Source: Myxococcales bacterium (lineage in GTDB: Bacteria > Myxococcota > Myxococcia > Myxococcales > Myxococcaceae). Taken from it: a stretch of DNA of 64,000 bases. Made by a program: the position numbers and the translations under genes. Shown here piece after piece: positions 24,191-33,000 of the stretch. The DNA lies in assembly GCA_020846875.1 (NCBI GenBank), contig JADLDB010000128.1, forward strand, positions 27,014 through 91,013, read 5' to 3'. The notes beneath the pieces were generated by a model. The model worked only from the letters and a program-made list of their open reading frames with translations, made no database searches and was not told the origin of the DNA. Each line of letters starts with the position of its first letter. Position 1 is the stretch's first letter.

Positions 24191-27100
24191 ATGAAGCCTT
24201 CGTTCGTCGCGCGAGGCGCGCTGGTTCTCGGAGTACTCGCACTCGCCGTCAGCGGCTGTGACTGCCGCGGCAACCCGGGCGTCAACCGGAGCCTGGGGGA
24301 GTTGGGGGTGGTGTGGCGCAACGCGCAGGGCGAGCGCATCATCAGCCGCGACGCCGTCTACGACTTCGGCAACGCGCTGGTGGGCGAGAAGAAAGAGCTC
24401 ACCATGACGGTGCGCAACTCCGGCGCCGGCAAGCTGTCGCTGATGAAGCTGGAGCGCACGACGGGTGACTCGGTGGCCATCGGCGCGGCGCCCGCCGACA
24501 CCGACGCCTTCGAGGTGCAGTTCACCACCGCCGAGCTCGAGCCGTCGGGGCAGGTGGAGTACCGCATGTTCTTCACGCCCCGCGGGCTGAAGGGCGACTG
24601 GGAAGTGAAGCTGCTGCTCACCTCGGAAGGCGCGCGCCCGGAGGACGCCACCGCCGTCATCACCCTGCGCGGCCAGGGGGAGAAGGGCAGCTGCGACCTG
24701 CCCACCACCATCGACTTCGGCAAGGTGCCGGTGGGGGAGACGCTGACGTACGCGGTGCCGTACTTGAATCCCACCTCGCTGCCGGCCATCGGGCAGGTGG
24801 GCGCCATCACCGGCACCGACGCGTCCAACTTCGGCTTCGCGCCCAACACGCCGATGGGCAACGTGCCAGTCAACCCCATGTCCACCACCGAGGTGGTCTT
24901 CACCTTCAGCCCCACCGAGAAGCGGCAGTACACCGCGCAGGTGACGATGAAGGGCGCGGGCGAGTGCCCGGAGCAGACCGTCACCATCACCGGCGAGGGC
25001 AGCGACGACGTGCTCACCTGGACGCCCACCGAGCTCAACTACGGCTTCGTCAGCCCGGGCTACGAGGCGGTGCGCGAGGTGCTCTTCACCAACCTGTCCA
25101 ACGTGCCCATCACCCTGACGGAGGTGACCAGCGGCTCGCCGGCGGACTTCTACCAGGTGGTGACGCCGGGCGGAGACGCCACCAGGTTCGTGGTGCCGGG
25201 CGGAGGGGCGACCACGCCGCTGAAGGTGGCGTGCAACCCCAGCCAACTGGGGCGGCGGGACTCCACGCTCACCTTCAAGACGCCGCTCACCCGCGCGGCG
25301 ATGGGGACCATCACGCTCAAGTGCACGGGCGGCGGGCCGAAGATCAAGGTGACGCCGCGGCCCACCTTGGGCTTCGGGCGGGTCGGCTACTTCCCCGGCT
25401 CCTCGTCCTTCTCGGTCACCCGGAAGGTGAACGTGCAGAACGTGGGGACGCGGCCGCCGATGCCGGACCCGACGTCGGCGCTCTTCCTGGGGCGGGTGGC
25501 GATGGACGGCACGCCGGGCGAGCTGCCGCTGTTCGAGCTTCAGCCGAAGAATGCGCAGACGGCGCAGGACGAGTTCACGGTGGCGCTGGGCAGCCCCTAC
25601 AACCCGGCCAACGGGCTGCAGGCCATCGCCGGGCAGAACTTCGTCGACCTCTCGGTGACGTTGAACCCGAAGTCGGTGGGCCTGAAGGAAGCGGAGCTCA
25701 TCATCTACTCCAACGACTCCACTGAGCCGGAGGTGCGCCTCACCGTCACCGCCGACGCGCAGCAGTTGCCGCCGTGCAACTACCGGGTGGAGCCGGCGAT
25801 GGCCAACTTCGGGCTGGTGGCGCCGGGGCAGACGAAGGACCTGCCCATCACCATCACCAACCTGGGCCAGGCGCAGACGGACGTCTGCTACCTGTCGGGC
25901 ATCGACCTCTCGGCGGGGACGGACCTGGCGTACAGCCTGGTGGGCGGGCCGGTGGTGGAGAAGGAGCTGCAGCCGGGCCAGTCGTGGAACGTGGTGGTGC
26001 GGGTGGCGCCCACGGGGGCGACGCCGACGACGCTGGTGACGCTCACCGGCGCGCTCACCTTCAACGTGACGTCGCCGACCAACCCGCAGGGCCTCGTGCC
26101 CTTGCGGACCTCCGTGGGCCCGTCGTGCCTGGCGATTACCCCGGACCCGCTGGACTTCGGGACCACCAAGCCCGGGTGCAACTCGGCGCCGCGGACGCTG
26201 AACGTCTACAACGTCTGCAACACCACGATGACCATCATGGGCTTCTCGGTGCCGGCGGCCGGCGGCCAGGCGCCGGGCGGGCCCAACTGCGCGGGCACCA
26301 ACCCCTGCCCAGAGTTCTTCCGGGTCGTCACGCCGATGATTCCGACGGGTGGGCTGTCGCTGCCTCCGGGCGCGGCGCCGGTTCAGTTGCAGATGAAGTA
26401 CGCGCCCATCGACGTCGGGGCTGACACGGGCGCGCTGGCCATCGACGCGATTCAGAACGGCCAGTCCATCACCTACCTGGTGGGGCTGCAGGGGAACGGG
26501 GACGCCACCGGCCAGCAGACGGACACCTTCCTGCAGGACCAGTCGCCGAAGGCAGACATCCTGCTGGTGGTGGATGACTCGGGCTCGATGCAGGACAAAC
26601 AGAGCAGCCTGGCGGCGAACTTCTCGTCCTTCATCCAGTACGCGGTGGCGGCCAACGTCGACTACCACATCGGCATCACCACCACCTCGACGGCCCGGCA
26701 GGAGTGCGTGCCCGGCTTCGGGTGTCTGGGCAACTCGAAGGCGCCGGCGGGCGAGCTGTACCTCGACGGGCCCACCAACTCGCGCGTCATCACCCCGGCC
26801 ACGACCAACGTCTCGCAGGTGTTCGCGCGGATGGCGAACGTGGGCATCGACGGCAACGGCACCGAGGCGGGCCTGGAGACGTCGGTGATGGCGCTGACAC
26901 CGCCGAAGGTCGCCAACGAGAACGCCGGCTTCCTGCGGACGGACGCCAACCTGGCGGTGGTGATCATCTCCGACGCGGGAGACCAGTCGCCGCAGCCGGT
27001 CAGCTACTACCAGAACCGGCTCATCAACGTGAAAGGCTTCAACCGGCTGTCGATGTTCACCTTCAGCACGATTGGGCCGCTCTTGCCGTCCGAGCCCTCG

Positions 27101-27433
27101 GGCTGCACCTACGACGGCGGCGGCGACGTGGCGCGCTACCGCGCCATCACCAACTACACGTCGGGCGTGACGGATGAAATCTGCAACTCCAACTGGGCGA
27201 CGACGCTGCAGAACCTGGGGCGCACCGCGTTTGGGTTCCGCACGCAGTTCTTCTTGAACAACGTGCCGGACCTGTCGATGGGGCAGACCATCTCGGTGAT
27301 GGTGAATGGGCAGCCGGTGCCCGCGGCCAACTGGACGTATGACTCCGCGTCCAACAGCATCAAGTTCACGTCCACCACCACGCCCGGCCCAGGCCAGACG
27401 CTCACCGTCACGTACAATACGGCCTGCCTCTAA
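24191..27433 (+). CDS. Large lipoprotein with ASH-like beta domains and VWA domain
   Basis: 1,080 residues. The second of two close ATGs (24191) has GGGGAG at a suitable distance. The signal peptide ends LALAVSGC. From residue about 30 to 770 there are several repeated immunoglobulin-like units of the ASH/HYDIN 'choice-of-anchor' type, recognised by DFG(N/K)..VG and LTVTADAQ-like strands (for example TIDFGKVPVGETLTYAV and MANFGLVAPGQTKDLPIT). A von Willebrand A domain follows with the MIDAS start ADILLVVDDSGSMQDKQ at about residue 790 and VVIISDAGDQS. A final NNVPDLSMGQTISVMVNGQ region closes the protein. Probably surface-exposed and adhesion-related, needing divalent metal at the MIDAS. Confidence 0.85.
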   Translation: MKPSFVARGALVLGVLALAVSGCDCRGNPGVNRSLGELGVVWRNAQGERIISRDAVYDFGNALVGEKKELTMTVRNSGAGKLSLMKLERTTGDSVAIGAAPADTDAFEVQFTTAELEPSGQVEYRMFFTPRGLKGDWEVKLLLTSEGARPEDATAVITLRGQGEKGSCDLPTTIDFGKVPVGETLTYAVPYLNPTSLPAIGQVGAITGTDASNFGFAPNTPMGNVPVNPMSTTEVVFTFSPTEKRQYTAQVTMKGAGECPEQTVTITGEGSDDVLTWTPTELNYGFVSPGYEAVREVLFTNLSNVPITLTEVTSGSPADFYQVVTPGGDATRFVVPGGGATTPLKVACNPSQLGRRDSTLTFKTPLTRAAMGTITLKCTGGGPKIKVTPRPTLGFGRVGYFPGSSSFSVTRKVNVQNVGTRPPMPDPTSALFLGRVAMDGTPGELPLFELQPKNAQTAQDEFTVALGSPYNPANGLQAIAGQNFVDLSVTLNPKSVGLKEAELIIYSNDSTEPEVRLTVTADAQQLPPCNYRVEPAMANFGLVAPGQTKDLPITITNLGQAQTDVCYLSGIDLSAGTDLAYSLVGGPVVEKELQPGQSWNVVVRVAPTGATPTTLVTLTGALTFNVTSPTNPQGLVPLRTSVGPSCLAITPDPLDFGTTKPGCNSAPRTLNVYNVCNTTMTIMGFSVPAAGGQAPGGPNCAGTNPCPEFFRVVTPMIPTGGLSLPPGAAPVQLQMKYAPIDVGADTGALAIDAIQNGQSITYLVGLQGNGDATGQQTDTFLQDQSPKADILLVVDDSGSMQDKQSSLAANFSSFIQYAVAANVDYHIGITTTSTARQECVPGFGCLGNSKAPAGELYLDGPTNSRVITPATTNVSQVFARMANVGIDGNGTEAGLETSVMALTPPKVANENAGFLRTDANLAVVIISDAGDQSPQPVSYYQNRLINVKGFNRLSMFTFSTIGPLLPSEPSGCTYDGGGDVARYRAITNYTSGVTDEICNSNWATTLQNLGRTAFGFRTQFFLNNVPDLSMGQTISVMVNGQPVPAANWTYDSASNSIKFTSTTTPGPGQTLTVTYNTACL

Positions 27434-27513
27434 AGGGTTGGGCAGCACGCAACTGAGGCGGAGGGGTGGCGATAACGCCTACATCGCCGTACCCTCGCCT
27501 TCAGGAGCGCACC

Positions 27514-28131
27514 ATGCCCACCACCGTCAGCCGCAACGCCCCCGTCGCAGCCGCCAGCCGTCCCGTCGCGCCGCACGTCGTGGTGCCGAAGTTGATGGAG
27601 AACGACCCGGCCCAGCGCGCGCAGGTGAGCCCCAGTGGCCTCATCACTGTCAGCGGGGTGGCCAGCAACCGGGGCATCATCGCCTCGTTCCTCAAGCTGG
27701 AGTTCGAAGGGAAGTCGGTGTCCATCGGGTTGTCGGGCGGGCAGTCGCCGCGGGCCACGTTCGAGAAGTTGGAGAAGGCGATGCCCAACGGCTACCGGCT
27801 GGAGCGCCAGGCGGTGCGGGCCTTTGGTGACACGGTGGCCTTCCGCATCGTGAAGGACACCAGCAAGTCCAACGTGGCGGCCATCAACGCGGCCTTCTCG
27901 AAGGCGCTGAAGAAGACCTCCACCGCGGGCGACAAGGTGGGCGTGGGCGAGCTGCGCGCGGCCGTGAAGGTGGCCGAGAAGGACGGCATGACCGCGGCGG
28001 ACAAGGACGCGCTGGCCCGCAACTGGGCCGGGCTCTTCACCGGCGCCGGCTTCCGCGCCACGCCCGCCGCGCAGAAGGAGTACGCGAAGCTGCAGGAGAA
28101 GCTGGACCTGCCCGTGTACCCCGTGCGCTGA
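27514..28131 (+). CDS. Hypothetical small soluble protein
   Basis: 205 residues from ATG 27514, preceded by CAGGAGCGCACC. The N-terminal 35 residues are Ala/Pro/Val-rich and disordered. The core contains GLITVSGVASNRGIIASFLK, a RATFEKLEKAMPNGYRLE helix, and an AVKVAEKDGMTAADKDALAR stretch resembling a weak EF-hand-type helix-loop-helix without clear Ca ligands. There is no signal peptide or membrane segment. It lies 80 bases downstream of the VWA lipoprotein gene in the same direction. I do not recognise a family. Confidence 0.7.
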   Translation: MPTTVSRNAPVAAASRPVAPHVVVPKLMENDPAQRAQVSPSGLITVSGVASNRGIIASFLKLEFEGKSVSIGLSGGQSPRATFEKLEKAMPNGYRLERQAVRAFGDTVAFRIVKDTSKSNVAAINAAFSKALKKTSTAGDKVGVGELRAAVKVAEKDGMTAADKDALARNWAGLFTGAGFRATPAAQKEYAKLQEKLDLPVYPVR

Positions 28132-28172
28132 AGGCGCGCCCCCCGCATCTCGGAAAAGAAACAGCTTCGGGA

Positions 28173-28202
28173 AGCGGTGGGCCCGACGACGGGCCTGCCG
28201 CT
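28173..28202. terminator. Strong hairpin between convergent genes
   Basis: A 13-bp stem with two G-T wobbles (AGCGGTGGGCCCG / CGGGCCTGCCGCT) and the tetraloop ACGA. On the minus strand it is followed by CTGTTTCTTTTCC, giving it a T-rich tail for the gene at 28385-30847. On the plus strand it lies 42 bases past the stop of the gene at 27514. Likely bidirectional. Confidence 0.58.
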
Positions 28203-28384
28203 CCTGCCCCTCACCGACAGCTCCTTTGCCCCACGGCCCGGTGACCAGGGCACCAGGGCTTCGCTCCCCTCTCGCCGGGGGGACCACGGCTCTGCCGCGA
28301 GGCGATCAGGACTCCCCACTGCTGGTGGCAGCCCGCCTGCTGCACCCGAGGTCGCTCACCGCATTGCTCGCCGCCTCAGCGCCG

Positions 28385-30847
28385 CTACAGCCCCGCGTTG
28401 TACAGCACGCGCAGCCCGCCCCCGGACACCACCGCGAGGTCCGTGCGCCCGTCGTCATTCAAGTCGCCCACCGCCATCACCGAGATGCGCCCCAGCGACG
28501 GGTACATGACGATGGGCGCGTCGAAGGTGCCGTCGCCGTTGCCCAGCAGCACCGCCACGCCGGTGGTGCCCACCACCAGGTCCATGTTCCCGTCCGCGTC
28601 GATGTCCGCCGCCGCCAGGCCCACCGGCGTCGCCACCGGGAAGGACGCGGGCGCCACGAAGGTGCCGTCGCCCACCCCCAGCGCTACGCCTATTGCGCCG
28701 GCCGTCTCCGCGGCCACCGCGACGTCGGGCTTCAAGTCCTTGTTGAAGTCCGCCACCGCCACCGCGCCGTTGCCCGCCGCCACGCCGAAGATGCGCGGCG
28801 CCTGGAAGCCGCCCGCGCCATCACCGAGGAAGGTGCGCACCTCCCCCAGCCGCGGGGTGTGGCCCACCACGTCTGGCCTCCCGTCGAGGTTCACGTCCGA
28901 CACCTGGATGAAGGGGCCCGCGCCGTCCAACGACGTGCCGGGCACGGTGAAGCCTCCGTCGGTGGCGAAGAGGAAGGACTGCCCCCCGAAGAGGTCCGGC
29001 GCCGTGTTGCGGGGCATGCCCGCGCCCGACACCGTATCGATGCCGTCCGAAGTCACCAGGTCCGTCAGCGTGTCCGGGTTGAGCCGCGCCATCGCCGCCT
29101 GGTACCCGCAGCCGCTTCGCTCCGGAAGCCAGGTGCTGTCCGTCGCCCCGAGGAACTGCCGGTTGCCCAACCCCTTCAGCACCGAGATGCGGCACCCGCC
29201 CCAGTCCTGGTAGTTCGAGCCGGCCAGGGCCTGAGTGCGGGGCACCACCAGGTCCTTGAAGCCGTCGCCCGTCAAGTCACCCACCGCCACGCTGGTGGGG
29301 CCCTTGATGACGCCGTTGGTCGTCACCTGCAGGGTGAAGGGGCTGGCCAGGCCGCCGTCGAGGTCCTGGTAGAAGACGGTGACGTCGTTGGTCCCGTAGT
29401 TGGCGGTGACGACGTCGGTGAGCCCGTCCCCGTCGATGTCGTCCACCGTCACGCCCCGCGGGTTGTTGCCGGTGGTGAAGGCCACCGGCGCCAGCAGGTG
29501 CTGCGGCGGCGCGCACGCCATCATCGCGCACAGCGAAGAGACACAGTCCGGGTTGCCGCGGCACATCTTCCCCGTGCCGCAGGGGTTGCAGCCGCCGTCC
29601 CCGCCGCCGCAGTCCACGTCCGACTCCGGGCCGTTGAGCAGCCCGTCGAGGCACGACGGCGCGAAGCACACGCCCATCTGGCAGCTCCGGGTGAGGCAGT
29701 CGTCGTGCATCCGGCACTTCTTCCCGACGCCGCAGGCCGCGCAGGGGCCGCCGCAGTCCGTGTCCACCTCCACGCCATTCTTCACCCCGTCCGCGCAGGT
29801 GGGCGCCAGGCACCGCATCGCCGCGCCGCACACTCCAGAGCTGCAGTCGCTGCCCGCCAGGCAGCTTCGCCCGTCGGCGCAGGCCGCGCAGGGGCCGCCG
29901 CAGTCCTGGTCCGTCTCGGCGCCGTCCTTCATCCCGTTGGTGCACGCCGCGCTGACGCACTTGTTGCCCGAGCACCGCGTGGACTGGCAGTCGCCAGGCG
30001 CGGCGCAGGACAGGCCGTCGCCGCACGCCGGGCACGCCCCGCCGCAGTCGCGATCCGTCTCGGTGCCGTTCGCCACGTTGTCCGTGCAGGACGGGGCCGC
30101 GCACCGCCCGCCCTCGCACTTGTCGCTGTCGCACTGGGACGCGGTGGTGCAGGCGCGGCCGGCTTCGCACAGGGCGCACGCTCCGCCGCAGTCCACGTCG
30201 CCCTCCTGGCCGTTGCGCACGCTGTCGCTGCACGTCGGCGAGGCGCACCGCCCGTTGGTGCACACCTTGCTCGCGCAGTCCACCGCCACCTGGCAGGCCT
30301 GCCCCGTCACGCACGGCTGGCAGAGCGCGCCGCCGCAGTCCGCGTCCGTCTCCACGCCCGACTTGAGGCCGTCGCTGCAGGTGTCGGCCAGGCACGCGCC
30401 CTTCGAGCACGCCAGGCCCGACGGGCAGGACACGCCCACGCAGGCGCCTTCCTCGCACTCGCCGTTGACGCACACCTCGGTGGTGCCGCACGTCTGGGTG
30501 GCGCACGCGCGCTCGTAGCAAAGCCCCCCCGCGCAGGCCTGGCCGGTGGGACAGTTGACGCCGAAGCACGCCCGGTCCGCGCACACCCCGTCCACGCACA
30601 CCTGGTTGGTGCTACAGGCCAGCTCTCCGCAGTTGCGGGCGAGGCAGGTGCCGGTGGTGCACAGCGTCCCCGAGGCGCAGGCGCTGTCACACCCGCCGCA
30701 GTGCTGGTTGTCCGACTGGAGGTCGGCGCACACCTGGCCGCAGGGGACGCCGCCGTCGCTGCAGTTGGGGGGAGGCGTGGACGGCGTGGAGCCGCTGCAG
30801 GACAAGGCGACGGCGGCGAAGGCCAGGAGGAGCAGAGCGGGGCGCAT
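28385..30847 (-). CDS. Cys-rich lipoprotein with FG-GAP (VCBS) repeats
   Basis: 820 residues from ATG 30847. The signal peptide ends FAAVALSC. The N-terminal half carries an HCGGCDSAC module, four CxxxQVCVDGVC-type modules and six longer modules of the form (D/N)G.KNG.E.D.DCGG.C..C (for example DGVKNGVEVDTDCGGPC). The C-terminal half (about 450-820) has at least six FG-GAP-like blades with calcium-binding-type D-D-G-D motifs (DIDGDGLTDVVTANY, DLTGDGFKDLVVPR, DFNKDLKPDVAVA), which should form an integrin-alpha-like propeller. Surface-anchored binding protein of unknown target. A strong terminator hairpin lies about 180 bases downstream. Confidence 0.83.
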   Translation of the reverse strand: MRPALLLLAFAAVALSCSGSTPSTPPPNCSDGGVPCGQVCADLQSDNQHCGGCDSACASGTLCTTGTCLARNCGELACSTNQVCVDGVCADRACFGVNCPTGQACAGGLCYERACATQTCGTTEVCVNGECEEGACVGVSCPSGLACSKGACLADTCSDGLKSGVETDADCGGALCQPCVTGQACQVAVDCASKVCTNGRCASPTCSDSVRNGQEGDVDCGGACALCEAGRACTTASQCDSDKCEGGRCAAPSCTDNVANGTETDRDCGGACPACGDGLSCAAPGDCQSTRCSGNKCVSAACTNGMKDGAETDQDCGGPCAACADGRSCLAGSDCSSGVCGAAMRCLAPTCADGVKNGVEVDTDCGGPCAACGVGKKCRMHDDCLTRSCQMGVCFAPSCLDGLLNGPESDVDCGGGDGGCNPCGTGKMCRGNPDCVSSLCAMMACAPPQHLLAPVAFTTGNNPRGVTVDDIDGDGLTDVVTANYGTNDVTVFYQDLDGGLASPFTLQVTTNGVIKGPTSVAVGDLTGDGFKDLVVPRTQALAGSNYQDWGGCRISVLKGLGNRQFLGATDSTWLPERSGCGYQAAMARLNPDTLTDLVTSDGIDTVSGAGMPRNTAPDLFGGQSFLFATDGGFTVPGTSLDGAGPFIQVSDVNLDGRPDVVGHTPRLGEVRTFLGDGAGGFQAPRIFGVAAGNGAVAVADFNKDLKPDVAVAAETAGAIGVALGVGDGTFVAPASFPVATPVGLAAADIDADGNMDLVVGTTGVAVLLGNGDGTFDAPIVMYPSLGRISVMAVGDLNDDGRTDLAVVSGGGLRVLYNAGL

Positions 30848-30892
30848 GACGGGCGAGGCTACCCGAGGTGCTCCGCCGGCTTTCCGTGCGGC

Positions 30893-30923
30893 CCCGGCGC
30901 CGTCACCCCGCGGTGCCGCCGGG
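30893..30923 (-). terminator. Possible terminator after YgfK-like gene
   Basis: CCCGGCG and CGCCGGG flank an inner CACC/GGTG pair with a CCGC loop. It is 45 bases beyond the stop of the YgfK-like gene and also close to the start of the next minus-strand gene. No T-run; could be part of that gene's leader. Confidence 0.33.
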
Positions 30924-30967
30924 CTGGGCCAGGAAAGGTGGCCGGCCAGTCACGAGAGCCCGCCGCT

Positions 30968-32992
30968 CTAAGCATTCAAGTAGTTGAGCGGCGCCTCGCG
31001 CAGCGCCTTCCCCAGCCAGCGCAGAATGTGGAAGTACGTCAAGTCCACCTCCACGCCGTCGTCGACGCGCCCGCCCTTCGGCGCCTCGGGCTTCGCGTCG
31101 TCCACGTCCAGCTCGAAGCCCAGCCCGGAGAAGCGGCCGTCGGCCGACAGCGCGTACTCCTTGCCCTGGAAGCGGCCGCGGGTGGTGCCGTCGGGCAGGA
31201 GCAGAAAGCCGTCGCCCCTCGGCTCCTTCGCCCACGACGCCTCGCTGGCAAAGAAGCGCGGCTTGACGACGTACGGCCCGCCGTCCTCGGGGCAGAAGAC
31301 GTCGCAGTTGCCGCACTCGTTGCAGAAGTCGGCGTAGTTGGCGAACTGGTACTTCTTCTCCACCTTCAAGGTGCCCAGCGCCTTCGCTGCCCAGGCGCCG
31401 TCCGCGCCGCGCGACAGCTTCACCACCGGCAGCTCCACCTTCGGCAGGGGGTAGGTGAAGTTGGCGTGGTTGGGGCACACCGGCACGCACTTGTCGCAGG
31501 TGAGGCAGTCGAACAGCGCCAGCTTCGAGCCCACCTTGTTGGGGGGCTTTGCGTTGTTGGCGGCGAGGTACCTGGGACTCTGCGTGAGGCCGGCCACGTA
31601 GCGCCTGGTGTTCTCCAGCCGCGCGGCGCTCACCCAGGCGGCGAAGTGTCCTCCGGCGGCGGCCTTCAGGTCGCCTCCGCCCTTCAGCGCGTCGAGGCAG
31701 CCCTGCTTGCTGGCCGCGTCCAGCCCCGGCACCGCGTCCAGCGCCACCTCGGCCGAGCCGTAGGCCTTGAGCGCGAAGTCGTCCAGCGTCGCTGCGCCCA
31801 CCTTGCCCAGCCGCGCGTTGAGCTCGGCGAAGTAGGTGGACAGCCGCCCGTAGCCGCCGGGCCGCAACAGGTCGCTGCACACCGTCACCGGCACCAGGCC
31901 CAGGGCCACCGCGTCGGGGAAGTTCTGCTTCTCGATGCCGGCGGAGAAGGACACGGGCAGCCGGTCCCCGAAGACGCCGCGGAACTTCGCCACCAGGTTC
32001 ATCGCCAGCACGTGCAAGGGCTGGCCGGACAGGTACGCGGACTTCTCGGCCTTCGGCAGGAAGTCGCCTTCGTTCTCCACCACCAGGGTGTTGGAGAACT
32101 TCACCCCCAAGGACTTGCCCGTCTGCTTCGCCGTCTCCTCGAGGCGGCCCACCAGGTCCACCGCCTGCTGGAAGGTGGGATCATTGCTGAAGGCCGAGTC
32201 GGGGATTTTGTACCGGTAGCCCAGCACGTCGTGGAACAGCCGCCGCGCCTCCGCCGGCCCGTTCAGCGTCGGGTTCAGCTTCACCACGCAGTGGAGGTGG
32301 TTGTGCTCCATCAGGTAGCGGGTGATGGCTTCAATCTCGTTGGGCGGGCAGCCGTGGAAGGTGGACAGGGTGAGCGTGTCCGAGACGCAGAGGCGGAAGT
32401 CGAGGTCGCGGAACTTCGCCCACGGCTGCGGAATCTCCTTCCGCAGGCGATTGATGACGCGGGAGGCGTCCATCATCCCGGTGATGAAGGCCTGCACCCG
32501 CTCGTGCTGAATGCCCTTCAAGTCGTAGCCGACGGACAAGTCGAAGGCGAAGCGCTCGAAGCCCTTCTCCAGCTTCAGCTTCCCCGAGGCCACCAGGACT
32601 TCCAGCAGCATCGAGGCCTTCACGTACTCCTCGAGCGACTGCTCCAGCTTGAGCTCCTGGCTCCACTCCACGTTGAAGCCCACGGTGCGCAGGTCGATGC
32701 ACGGCCGGGGGATGACCAGCTCGTCCAGGAGCTGCACCGTCTTCAGCTCGAAGACGCGGCAGCCGCCGAGGAAGCCCAGCACGATGTTCTGCGCCAACTG
32801 GGTGTGGGGACCGGCGGCAGGGCCCAGCGGCGCGCCGACCTGCCGGCCGTGCAACGGGACGCTCCAGTCGCGCGCGCCCGGGCCGTGGACGAACTTCGCG
32901 CGCGGCAGGTCCAGCACCGGGCCGTCGCCCTCCAGCTCGCGCAGGACGCGGGAGACGAGGCGGCCGAAGGGGTACGGGGAGAGGTGCGCCAT
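30968..32992 (-). CDS. YgfK-like iron-sulfur oxidoreductase subunit
   Basis: 674 residues. It resembles the N-terminal and ferredoxin portions of YgfK ('putative selenate reductase' family), which is related to dihydropyrimidine dehydrogenase. It has a barrel-like region with GAPLGPAAGPHTQLAQNIV, LSTFHGCPPNEIEAITRYL and VVKLNPTLNGP, then VCSDLLRPGGYGRL, and two cluster motifs, CLTCDKCVPVCPN (about residue 498) and CNECGNCDVFCPEDG (about 555). YgfK of enterobacteria is longer (about 1,030 residues) and has an extra FAD/NAD-binding part that seems to be missing here. In related gene sets it acts in anaerobic purine breakdown with PLP enzymes and molybdenum-hydroxylase helpers, which are also encoded nearby. 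It is eight bases downstream of a PLP enzyme gene. Confidence 0.78.
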   Translation of the reverse strand: MAHLSPYPFGRLVSRVLRELEGDGPVLDLPRAKFVHGPGARDWSVPLHGRQVGAPLGPAAGPHTQLAQNIVLGFLGGCRVFELKTVQLLDELVIPRPCIDLRTVGFNVEWSQELKLEQSLEEYVKASMLLEVLVASGKLKLEKGFERFAFDLSVGYDLKGIQHERVQAFITGMMDASRVINRLRKEIPQPWAKFRDLDFRLCVSDTLTLSTFHGCPPNEIEAITRYLMEHNHLHCVVKLNPTLNGPAEARRLFHDVLGYRYKIPDSAFSNDPTFQQAVDLVGRLEETAKQTGKSLGVKFSNTLVVENEGDFLPKAEKSAYLSGQPLHVLAMNLVAKFRGVFGDRLPVSFSAGIEKQNFPDAVALGLVPVTVCSDLLRPGGYGRLSTYFAELNARLGKVGAATLDDFALKAYGSAEVALDAVPGLDAASKQGCLDALKGGGDLKAAAGGHFAAWVSAARLENTRRYVAGLTQSPRYLAANNAKPPNKVGSKLALFDCLTCDKCVPVCPNHANFTYPLPKVELPVVKLSRGADGAWAAKALGTLKVEKKYQFANYADFCNECGNCDVFCPEDGGPYVVKPRFFASEASWAKEPRGDGFLLLPDGTTRGRFQGKEYALSADGRFSGLGFELDVDDAKPEAPKGGRVDDGVEVDLTYFHILRWLGKALREAPLNYLNA

Positions 32993-33000
32993 GGGCGATT

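Noticed and set aside
23954..27448. Minus-strand open frame of 1,164 codons
   Set aside because: It is the antisense of the ASH/VWA lipoprotein gene; composition is dominated by Arg, His, Gly and Val.
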